Shown in pieces: positions 57,934 to 64,000 of a stretch of DNA of 64,000 nucleotides; the first letter of the stretch is position 1; the number at the start of each line of letters is the position of its first letter. A program made the translations under genes and the position numbers. Source of the DNA: Ramlibacter humi. GTDB taxonomy: Bacteria; Pseudomonadota; Gammaproteobacteria; Burkholderiales; Burkholderiaceae_C. The notes beneath the pieces are model-generated. The model was given only the letters and a program-made list of their open reading frames with translations, was not told the DNA's origin and did not search any database. The stretch lies in contig NZ_SMLK01000001.1 in NCBI RefSeq assembly GCF_004681975.1, forward strand, positions 62,001 through 126,000, in the 5' to 3' direction.

Positions 57934-58225
57934 TCACGCAGCCGGCGCGCGGCTGCGTGCGTCGAGGATCGCGGTGGCGAAAGTCGTCAGGTCCTGCACG
58001 ATGCGGATGTCGCGTTCGCTGAACGTCTTGCCGCCCCGGTGCAGCAGCACCCACAGCGTGCCGATGAGCTTGCCCTGGCGGCTTCGGCCAGGCGCTGCAC
58101 GGCGAGATCGGGGACTCGGCAAGCTCCTGCGACAACGACAGCAGCGCGTCGGTGGAGCGCGATGTCTTGAGGTTCTCGCGCGAAGGCTCCGGCGGGACGA
58201 TGACATCCTCGACGGGTACGGGGCA
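57934..58225 (-). pseudogene. GAF-domain gene remnant
   Basis: Reading the minus strand, one frame gives SRSTDALLSLSQELAESPIS (about 58100-58190), typical of the start of a GAF sensor, and another gives GKLIGTLWVLLHRGGKTFSE and RDIRIVQDLTTFATAILDAR (58090 down to 57937), typical of its end. The middle of the domain is missing and the two parts are in different frames. The gene has lost a central segment and is not functional. Confidence 0.7.
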
Positions 58226-58273
58226 GGCCTGCTCAGTCGCGCGGCGAGTAGGCCGATCCGGCGGCGCGCGCCG

Positions 58274-59842
58274 CTATTCGGTGGCGTCCGCATTCGCGGC
58301 ACGCAAGGGGTCCGACACTTCCATCCAGTCGAGGTCGTTCTCCAGCGTGTGGAACGCGTCGTCGCCGATGTCGCCGGTTTCGCGCATCTGCAGCAAGGCG
58401 CGGCGCGCCGCGCGCACGGCCGAACGGAAATGCGTGTCGTACTCGACCCCGAACGAAGCGTGCGGGCCGTCGCCGCGCTGCACCTGCCCCAGGCGGATCT
58501 TCAGGTCCTTGCGCACCAGGTTCACCGCCGCCGTGCCGGTGGCCGGCAGCTGCGCCAGCGCCGCCTCCATCAGGCGATGGCGCGCCAGGTGCTCCTCGCG
58601 CGCCACCGGGTCGCCGTCGTGCAGGTTCAACGCGCGCAGCAGCATCTTCAGCGTCAGGCCCTGCACCAGCAGCGTGCCCAGCACCACGGAGAAGGCCGTC
58701 AGCACGATCAGGTCGCGGCTGGGGAAGCCTCCGGGCAGCGCCAGCGCCGCGGCCAGCGTGACGATGCCGCGCATGCCGGCCCAGGAGATCACCAGCCCGC
58801 TGCCCACGCTGGGCCGCAGCATGGGGCGGGGCGGGTGGAAGCCGAAGTGCCGGTCGCGCCAGCGGATGGCGGCGTTGAACGACATGTGCCAGGCGATGCG
58901 CACCACGATCACCGTCACCAGCACCGCGCCCGCCACCGCCAGGTACTGCTCGCGCGCGGCCGGCGCCAGGTCCACCAGGATGGGGCGGATCTGCAGGCCG
59001 ATGAAGATGAAGGCGAAGATGTTCAGCGCGAAGATCACCGTGGCCCACACCGCGTTGGTCGGGATGCGGATGCGTGCCGGCGTGCGGCCCGGCGCGGTGC
59101 GGCCCAGCGTCATCGCGAAGCACACCGTGGTGAGCACGCCCGACAGGCCGACGTGCTCGGCCACCAGCCACACGGTGAAGGTGCCGATGAACTGCAGGAT
59201 GATGGCCGTGGGGATGTGCTGCACGCGTTCCAGCAGGCGCTGCACGCACCAGCCCAGCGCCGGGCCCGCGGCCAGGCTGCCCAGCAAGCCGAGCAGGAAG
59301 GTTGGCGCCACCGCCTGCACCGAGAAACCGCCCGCGGCCACCGCGCCGACCGCCAGCCGGTAGATGAGCAGCGCGCTGGCGTCGTTCAGCAGGCTTTCGC
59401 CTTCCAGGATGCCCAGGATGCGCTGCGGCGGGCGCAATGGCCGCAGCACCGCCGTAGCCGCCACCGCGTCGGGCGGCGCGACGATGGCGCCCAGCGCGAT
59501 GGCCGCGGCCCACGGCAGTTCGGGCACCAGCGCACGCGCGACGATGGCCACCGCGGCGGTGGTGAGCAGCACCGCGAAGACCACCAGGCTGAGCAGCGGC
59601 GCCCAGTTGTCGCGCAGGTCGCGCAGCGAAGCGTCGTAGCCCGCGTCGACGAGGATGGGCGCGACGAAGAGCGCCAGCACCAGTTCCGGCGGCAGGGTGG
59701 GGCTGGGCGCGCCCGGGATGAGCGCCAGCAGCACGCCGCCCACCGCGAGGAACACGGGGTAGGGCGCGCCCGCCCGCCGCGCGGCGGCGGCCAGCAGCAC
59801 GGCGGCCACGAAGAGGGCGAGGATCTGCTCGAGTTCGCGCAC
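58274..59842 (-). CDS. Na+/H+ antiporter, CPA1 family
   Basis: 522 residues from GTG 59842. About twelve membrane helices; the CPA1 ion-binding motifs are readable as APPDAVAATAVL (the Asp site) and LEGESLLNDASALLIYRLAV (ESLLNDA). A cytosolic tail of ~110 residues (RALNLHDGDPVAREEHLARH onwards) follows the last helix. It exchanges Na+ or K+ for protons in the inner membrane. Longer in-frame starts (ATG 59938) would overlap the divergent small gene, so GTG 59842 before RELEQILALF is preferred. Confidence 0.88.
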   Translation of the reverse strand: MRELEQILALFVAAVLLAAAARRAGAPYPVFLAVGGVLLALIPGAPSPTLPPELVLALFVAPILVDAGYDASLRDLRDNWAPLLSLVVFAVLLTTAAVAIVARALVPELPWAAAIALGAIVAPPDAVAATAVLRPLRPPQRILGILEGESLLNDASALLIYRLAVGAVAAGGFSVQAVAPTFLLGLLGSLAAGPALGWCVQRLLERVQHIPTAIILQFIGTFTVWLVAEHVGLSGVLTTVCFAMTLGRTAPGRTPARIRIPTNAVWATVIFALNIFAFIFIGLQIRPILVDLAPAAREQYLAVAGAVLVTVIVVRIAWHMSFNAAIRWRDRHFGFHPPRPMLRPSVGSGLVISWAGMRGIVTLAAALALPGGFPSRDLIVLTAFSVVLGTLLVQGLTLKMLLRALNLHDGDPVAREEHLARHRLMEAALAQLPATGTAAVNLVRKDLKIRLGQVQRGDGPHASFGVEYDTHFRSAVRAARRALLQMRETGDIGDDAFHTLENDLDWMEVSDPLRAANADATE

Positions 59843-59930
59843 GTGGCGGAGTTTAGGAGCCTTGCCGCCTGCTGCCGCGCTTGGCATTCGCCGCGGCCTG
59901 CCCGGAAAATGAAGGCACAGGAGAAACGCG

Positions 59931-60176
59931 ATGGACATTCGTCTTCAACTGCTGGAGTCGTTCGAGGCCGTCGGCTCGGATGGGCAGCGCTACACCGTTC
60001 GCGCGTACGACCGCCTGGTTGCGGTGCCGGGCAGCGTGGACGGCTGGGAGCCTTCGGGCCAGATCGAGTACCGGCTCGCCGACGAGCGCCCGGTCGAGGC
60101 TGGGCCGGATGGCGCGCTGCGGGTGGCCGGGTCCAACCTGCTTCTCTCGCAGGTGCCGGAGCCGGCGCGCGGCTAG
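59931..60176 (+). CDS. uncharacterised 81-aa protein
   Basis: A small acidic protein (DIRLQLLESFEAVGSDGQRY, TVRAYDRLVAVPGSVDGWEP) with beta-strand character and no known motif. CAGGAGAAACGCG precedes ATG 59931, a good ribosome site. It is 14 bp from the cytochrome b561 gene, so the two are probably co-transcribed. Function unknown. Confidence 0.68.
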   Translation: MDIRLQLLESFEAVGSDGQRYTVRAYDRLVAVPGSVDGWEPSGQIEYRLADERPVEAGPDGALRVAGSNLLLSQVPEPARG

Positions 60177-60190
60177 CCTCCTAAGCGCCG

Positions 60191-60730
60191 ATGAAAAGCG
60201 CCACCCGGTACTCCACCCTCGAGCAGGCCCTGCACTGGGCCACGGCCATCCTGGTCGTCGTGGCGTTCATCTATGGCCCCGGCGGATCGGAAACCCGCAT
60301 CTACTCCGCGGCGCGCGATGCGGATCGCCGGCTGCACGAGACGCTGGGCCTGTGCGTGCTGGCGCTCACCGCGGTGCGGCTGTGCTGGCGCGCGTTCTCC
60401 CCGCGGCCCGATCCGGTGGCGGTGTCGCGCTGGATGGGCTTGGCGGCAAAGGCCGTGCAGGTGCTGCTCTACGCCCTGCTCTTTGCCGTGCCGCTGACGG
60501 CCATCAGCGGCGCTTGGCTGGAAGGGCACCCCGTCACCTGGCTGGGCGGCGACATCGGGCCGTGGGTGCGCGAGTCGCACGGCATCGGCGCCACCCTCTC
60601 GGAGCTTCACGGCTGGCTGGGGGACACCATCCTCTGGCTGGCCGGCCTGCACGCGCTGGCCGCGCTGTACCACCACTTCGTGCTGCGCGACGGCGTGCTT
60701 CGCTCGATGGTGCCGGGCACCGGGCCCTGA
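60191..60730 (+). CDS. cytochrome b561 family protein
   Basis: 179 residues with four helices. Haem-binding histidines are in EQALHWATAILVVVAFIYG, RRLHETLGLCVLALTAVRL, SELHGWLGDTILWLAGLHAL and ALYHHFVLRDGVL, the order of the bacterial b561 family. It transfers electrons between quinol and a partner (for example superoxide or a periplasmic protein) in the inner membrane. ATG 60191. Its 3' end overlaps a convergent DUF1127 frame. Confidence 0.88.
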   Translation: MKSATRYSTLEQALHWATAILVVVAFIYGPGGSETRIYSAARDADRRLHETLGLCVLALTAVRLCWRAFSPRPDPVAVSRWMGLAAKAVQVLLYALLFAVPLTAISGAWLEGHPVTWLGGDIGPWVRESHGIGATLSELHGWLGDTILWLAGLHALAALYHHFVLRDGVLRSMVPGTGP

Positions 60731-60894
60731 CCGCCGGCGGCGCCGCGAGCCGCCAGCAGGTACGGCAGTTCGCTGCGTCCGATGCCCAGGTCGTTCAGTT
60801 CATGCTGCGCGAGCGCGGCGAGTTCCCGGCGCGCGGCTCGCAGCCGCCGGCGCGCGGTCAGGTGGTTCAGGCAGAGGGCGATGAGGGTTTCCAT
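60607..60894 (-). CDS. DUF1127 (YjiS-like) small protein with unusual tail
   Basis: From ATG 60894: ARRRLRAARRELAALAQHEL followed by NDLGIGRSELPYLL is the DUF1127 core (about residues 10-43). The open frame then continues for another ~50 Ser/Pro-rich residues over the antisense of the b561 gene, for 95 residues in all. DUF1127 proteins are basic, often RNA-binding and stress-linked. The tail is probably an accident of the missing stop codon. Confidence 0.55.
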   Translation of the reverse strand: METLIALCLNHLTARRRLRAARRELAALAQHELNDLGIGRSELPYLLAARGAAGGQGPVPGTIERSTPSRSTKWWYSAASACRPASQRMVSPSQP

Positions 60895-60983
60895 GGCGCA
60901 TTCCTGGCGAAGTCCCGTCATGGTGCCCGTCGCGGTCACATCAGGGAAGTTGAGTTTTCTGACCGCGCAGATCAGAATGACTG

Positions 60984-61880
60984 ATGCGCCAGATCAACCT
61001 AGACCAGCTGCGGACCCTGATCGCCATCGCCGACCTGGGCAGTTTTTCGGCCGCCGCCCAGGCCCTTCACCTGGCCCAGCCCACCGTGAGCCTGCACGTG
61101 TCGGAACTGGAAGGCCGCGTGGGGGTGCCGCTGATGCTCCGGGGCGCCGGCCCCGCGCGCGCCACCCCGGCGGGCGCGGAACTGGTCGAGCGCGGCCGCC
61201 GGCTGCTGCGCGACCTGGACGAGGCGCTGGACGCCGCGAGGCGCCGCCACGCCGGCCTGGAAGGCCGGGTGCGCGTCGGGGTCAGCACCACCAGCATCGT
61301 GGTGGACCTGCTGCCGCCGGTGTTCGAACTGCTGGAGAAGCGTTACCCGGGCATCGAGGTGTCGCCGCTGTTCATCGGGTCGGACCTCTCGGCCGCCGGG
61401 CTGCAGGCCGGCACGGTGGACATCGCGCTGGTCTCGCTGCCGCAGCCCGCCGTGCCCGGCGTGCGCTTCACGCCCTGGATGCGGCACGAGATGCATGCGC
61501 TGGTGCCTTCGCAGTGGCGCGCCCCGAAGCGGGCGACGCCCGCATGGCTGGCGCAGCACCCGCTCATCATGAACGAGCCCGGTTCGCGCATGCACGCGCT
61601 CACCATGGAGTGGTTCGGCCGCGCGGGCTTCTCGCCCCGGCCGCGCATCGAGCACAACTACGACGTGGCCATGCGCGGCCTGGTCGCGGCCGGCTACGGG
61701 GCGGCGCTGGTGCCGCTGCGGCCGAAGGAGAGCCCGGTGGCGCACGACCGCGTGCGGATGCTGCCGTTGAGCCCACGCCTGGTGCGCCAACTGGTGGTGG
61801 GGCGTCGCGTGAACGAGTCGCGCGACGGCGCGGTCGCCCGCGTCGCCGAGGTGTTGCTGGAGCAGCGTTCCGGCGCCTGA
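60984..61880 (+). CDS. LysR-family transcriptional regulator
   Basis: 298 residues. INLDQLRTLIAIADLGSFSA and LHLAQPTVSLHVSELEGRVG form the winged helix; the effector domain runs about 90-290. Divergent from the DUF1127 gene with 89 bp between the starts. Target and effector unknown. Confidence 0.88.
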   Translation: MRQINLDQLRTLIAIADLGSFSAAAQALHLAQPTVSLHVSELEGRVGVPLMLRGAGPARATPAGAELVERGRRLLRDLDEALDAARRRHAGLEGRVRVGVSTTSIVVDLLPPVFELLEKRYPGIEVSPLFIGSDLSAAGLQAGTVDIALVSLPQPAVPGVRFTPWMRHEMHALVPSQWRAPKRATPAWLAQHPLIMNEPGSRMHALTMEWFGRAGFSPRPRIEHNYDVAMRGLVAAGYGAALVPLRPKESPVAHDRVRMLPLSPRLVRQLVVGRRVNESRDGAVARVAEVLLEQRSGA

Positions 61881-61953
61881 GCCCGCGCGCGGCCGGCGCC
61901 GGCCCCTCATCCCCCGGGGGGGCGCCGACTGCCGTGACCGCGCCCCCGCCGGA

Positions 61954-62598
61954 TCAGTCCTTCACCAGTCGATTCCGTATCGCGTAGCGGATCAGGCTCG
62001 CGTTGTCGCGGAGGTTGAGGCGCTCCATGATGTTGGCGCGGTGCGCGTCCACCGTCTTCGAACTCAGGCCGAGTTCGAAGCCGATCTCCTTGGCCGATTT
62101 CCCGCTCGCCAGCATGGTGAGCACTTCCACCTGCCGCTCCGTCAGCAGTTGGTGCAGCTGCGGCGCAGACGGCCGCAGCAGGTCCTGCGTGACGCGGCTC
62201 GTGAAATAGCTCCCGGTCTGCATGACGCCGCGCACCGCCAGCTCCAATTCGAATTTCGCCGCGTCCTTGCGGATGTAGCCGCAGGCGCCGCTGGCCACGG
62301 CCTTTTTCACCGCTTCGATGGAGTCGTCGGCGGACAGCACCACTACGCGCACTTCGGGGGATTCCGCGCGGATGCGCTCGCACACGGCGTAGCCATCGAT
62401 GCCCGGCATCCCTATGTCCGTGATGACGATGTCGGGCCGCACGGTTTGCAGGATCCCGAGAAGCTCCTCGCCGCTGCCCGCTTCCGCGATCACCTGCACT
62501 CCGGAAATGGAGGTGAGGAGGGCGTTGATGCCGGACCGAACCAGCTCGTGGTCGTCGGCGAGCACGACGCGGATGGGCGCGCGTTCCTCTGGTCTCAT
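61954..62598 (-). CDS. NarL/FixJ-type response regulator
   Basis: 214 residues. Receiver with Asp15/16, phosphoacceptor Asp61 (IVITDIGMPGIDG) and Lys111 (YIRKDA), then a LuxR-type helix-turn-helix (LTERQVEVLTMLASGKSAKE, IGFELGLSSKTVDAHRANIM). ATG 62598 follows GGGAGACGTGC. It reads in the same direction as a papain-like protease and the HPt end of a sensor kinase upstream (62886-64000), so that kinase is the probable partner. Confidence 0.92.
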   Translation of the reverse strand: MRPEERAPIRVVLADDHELVRSGINALLTSISGVQVIAEAGSGEELLGILQTVRPDIVITDIGMPGIDGYAVCERIRAESPEVRVVVLSADDSIEAVKKAVASGACGYIRKDAAKFELELAVRGVMQTGSYFTSRVTQDLLRPSAPQLHQLLTERQVEVLTMLASGKSAKEIGFELGLSSKTVDAHRANIMERLNLRDNASLIRYAIRNRLVKD

Positions 62599-62885
62599 GC
62601 ACGTCTCCCTGATCGTTGTCTGGGCGCGGCCGAATCGCTTGCGCCGCCGCGTCACGGCGGGCCGGGCGTGTGCCGGGCCTTCTTTTGCGATCATGGAGGA
62701 ACGCGCCGCGCCGATCAACGGCTTTCGCGTTTTCGGGATTGCGCGGGTGCAGAACTTTCTACTGTGCCTGCCGGCCTGCAGACCACTTGCTTCCAGCGTG
62801 TGGGCGCCGCGGCGGCGCGCGCCGGCCTTCTTCGATCCCCGGCGGCGCATGCAAGCCCCCGCCCGGCGGGCCCGCAAGGCGCGCC

Positions 62886-63542
62886 TCAGTGGATCGCTTC
62901 CGCCTCGACCCCGGCGGAGGCCACCTGGTCGCCGCCTGCCGGCGCAGAGCGCGTGACCTGGACGACGGCCGCGTCGGGCTTCAGCGTGCGCAGGCCCTCG
63001 CGCGCCGGATCGAGCGCAACCGCGCCAAGGAGCTGCACCGCGCCGGAATCGCGGCGGCGCTGGAACTCCACCTGCACCAGGACGACCGCATGCCCCGGCA
63101 GCACGACCACGACGGGACGGCCGTCCTGCAGGTCTTGCAGCACCTCCGGCGAACCCAGCCGCGCCTGGGCGCCCGCGCGGACGTCCGAGGCCAGCGACAC
63201 GGCGCGCCCGGAAGCATCGTTCCACCTGCGGTTGAGCAGCGTGCCCAGTACCGCCGGCGGCACGCCGATGTCGACGGCGGAGCCCCAGTGCTGGCGCACG
63301 ACCTGTTCCTGCGGCACGCGCACGCCATACGAGCGCAGCACCATGCTCACCGCGGCGGCCCAGCACCATTGGCTGGCGCGCTGGGTCTGCCTCATCTCGG
63401 CCACCGCGTCGGCGCGCAGCCCCGACACGCAGTGCTCCACGCCGGCCTCGGCCGCGGGACGGCACTTCGTTTCCGCCCGCGCCTGCGTCGCGGTGAACAT
63501 TGCCAGGAAGGCCAGGATCGTCGCCCATTGCCCGAACCGCAT
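62886..63542 (-). CDS. secreted papain-like cysteine peptidase
   Basis: 218 residues. Signal peptide about 1-23 (WATILAFLAMFTATQARA), then the nucleophile Cys60 in SQWCWAAAVSMVLRSYGVRV, His151 in VVVLPGHAVVLVQVEF and Asp178 in AVALDPAREG, the order of the papain-like/C39-like (AvrRpt2-type) fold. It should act in the periplasm or outside the cell; the target is unknown. Lies between a sensor with an HPt domain and its response regulator. The 287 bp after it, up to the regulator start, hold no feature I can support. Confidence 0.8.
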   Translation of the reverse strand: MRFGQWATILAFLAMFTATQARAETKCRPAAEAGVEHCVSGLRADAVAEMRQTQRASQWCWAAAVSMVLRSYGVRVPQEQVVRQHWGSAVDIGVPPAVLGTLLNRRWNDASGRAVSLASDVRAGAQARLGSPEVLQDLQDGRPVVVVLPGHAVVLVQVEFQRRRDSGAVQLLGAVALDPAREGLRTLKPDAAVVQVTRSAPAGGDQVASAGVEAEAIH

Positions 63543-63677
63543 CTCGCATCTCCAAGGATTTGCCTTGGGATGGAGGTTCGTTTTCCGGGCCCTTCCGCCG
63601 GCGAGCCATTGGCCAGGACAGGCTCGGGCGCTGACGCGGGTGGCTTAGGGCAGGTTCAGGTTGGGTAGGTCAAATCC

Positions 63678-64000
63678 CTAGTCCGGGTCCGCGCCCAGCC
63701 GCTCGATCCAGGCGTTCAGCCGTTCGCAGCAATGCGCAAACTCATCCATCGCGCGGCCCACCGTCCGGCGGTTTCCCTTGCGTGCGGCATCGCTGATGCG
63801 CGCGCAGACGGAGCCGAGTTCGTGCGCTCCCACCATCCTGCTGGCGCCCAGCATGCGGTGCGCCGCCTGCGCGACGAGCCCCATGTCGCCGCGCTGAAAC
63901 CCGTCGCGCAGCATCCCGGCATCGGCGTCGTTGGTGCGGCGGAAGACCGCCATCACGTCGCGCAGGATCCGCGGGTCGTCGCCCCAGGTGTCGTGCACCT
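63678..64000 (-). CDS. histidine phosphotransfer (HPt) domain, C-terminal end of a longer protein
   Basis: The frame is open to the window edge. RILRDVMAVFRRTNDADAGM and the phosphorylatable His in VAQAAHRMLGASRMVGAHEL are diagnostic of HPt domains. GTG 63998 could start a stand-alone HPt, but the sequence entering from the edge (HDTWGDDPRILRDV) looks like the usual linker into an HPt at the end of a hybrid kinase. Likely partner of the response regulator at 61954. Confidence 0.8.
   Translation of the reverse strand, partial: VHDTWGDDPRILRDVMAVFRRTNDADAGMLRDGFQRGDMGLVAQAAHRMLGASRMVGAHELGSVCARISDAARKGNRRTVGRAMDEFAHCCERLNAWIERLGADPD

Noticed and set aside
1-64000. rRNA, tRNA, riboswitch or complete IS element
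   Set aside because: Looked for on reading; none could be supported.

Overview
The window is a dense, high-GC chromosomal segment. The composition, the closely packed short operons, the many LysR regulators and crotonases, and Burkholderiales-typical small families (DUF2917, DUF4242, DUF1653) all point to a betaproteobacterium. I infer the order Burkholderiales, probably Comamonadaceae (Ramlibacter/Variovorax-like); this is inference, since no rRNA or tRNA lies in the window. I see no CRISPR array, no complete insertion sequence and no prophage.

Layout. 1-2255: the 3' part of a MerR regulator and an MFS exporter behind a MerR-type promoter. 2215-7830: a chromosomal integron made of a frameshifted integrase, an attI junction, a candidate Pc promoter and about eight cassettes in one orientation. 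Three attC sites are intact, one (attC5) has complete cores but a degenerate right side, and several others are eroded; most cassettes encode unknown proteins. 8001-13319: lipid/CoA and membrane genes (two crotonases, VOC, DUF4242, DUF898). 13436-17815: a fused indolepyruvate-type 2-ketoacid:ferredoxin oxidoreductase with a divergent Lrp/AsnC regulator. 17949-24768: a phenylacetyl-CoA epoxidase operon, paaABCDE-paaR-paaZ, behind a promoter with a perfect 14-bp palindromic operator. 24919-32092: an RlmN/Cfr-like radical SAM enzyme, a double hybrid histidine kinase, a TauE/SafE permease with a divergent LysR, and an acetyltransferase. 32085-37102: a minus-strand ugpCBAE-like sugar-phosphate ABC importer followed by an endonuclease/exonuclease/phosphatase-family gene. 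37197-47556: small enzymes, a TMEM175-type channel, L-lactate permease, a LysR/SRPBCC pair, a phytanoyl-CoA dioxygenase-like gene and a methyltransferase. 47719-53459: an SDR, a solitary cytochrome oxidase subunit I, a DUF1003 protein, a repeat-rich intergenic region and an HpaB-family gene. 53565-64000: a second hybrid kinase, SRPBCC and LysR genes, a GAF pseudogene, a CPA1 antiporter, cytochrome b561, and a sensor/response-regulator locus with a secreted papain-like protease between its parts.

How genes work together. The ketoacid oxidoreductase can make aryl-acetyl-CoA from aryl-pyruvates, and PaaABCDE plus PaaZ then epoxidise and open the ring of phenylacetyl-CoA. The later beta-oxidation genes (paaF, G, H, J, K) are not in this window. 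The ugp-like importer is translationally coupled across ugpB-ugpA-ugpE.

Repeats are the other theme. Five copies of a ~120-134-bp long-hairpin element built on CGCAGAG each sit within about 11 nt of a stop codon, two of them inside the paa operon. REP/REPIN-like palindromes lie between genes and also inside coding sequence: in frame in the oxidoreductase and at the N-terminus of the ugpA-like permease. A second GC-rich repeat family extends or abuts the 3' ends of other genes.
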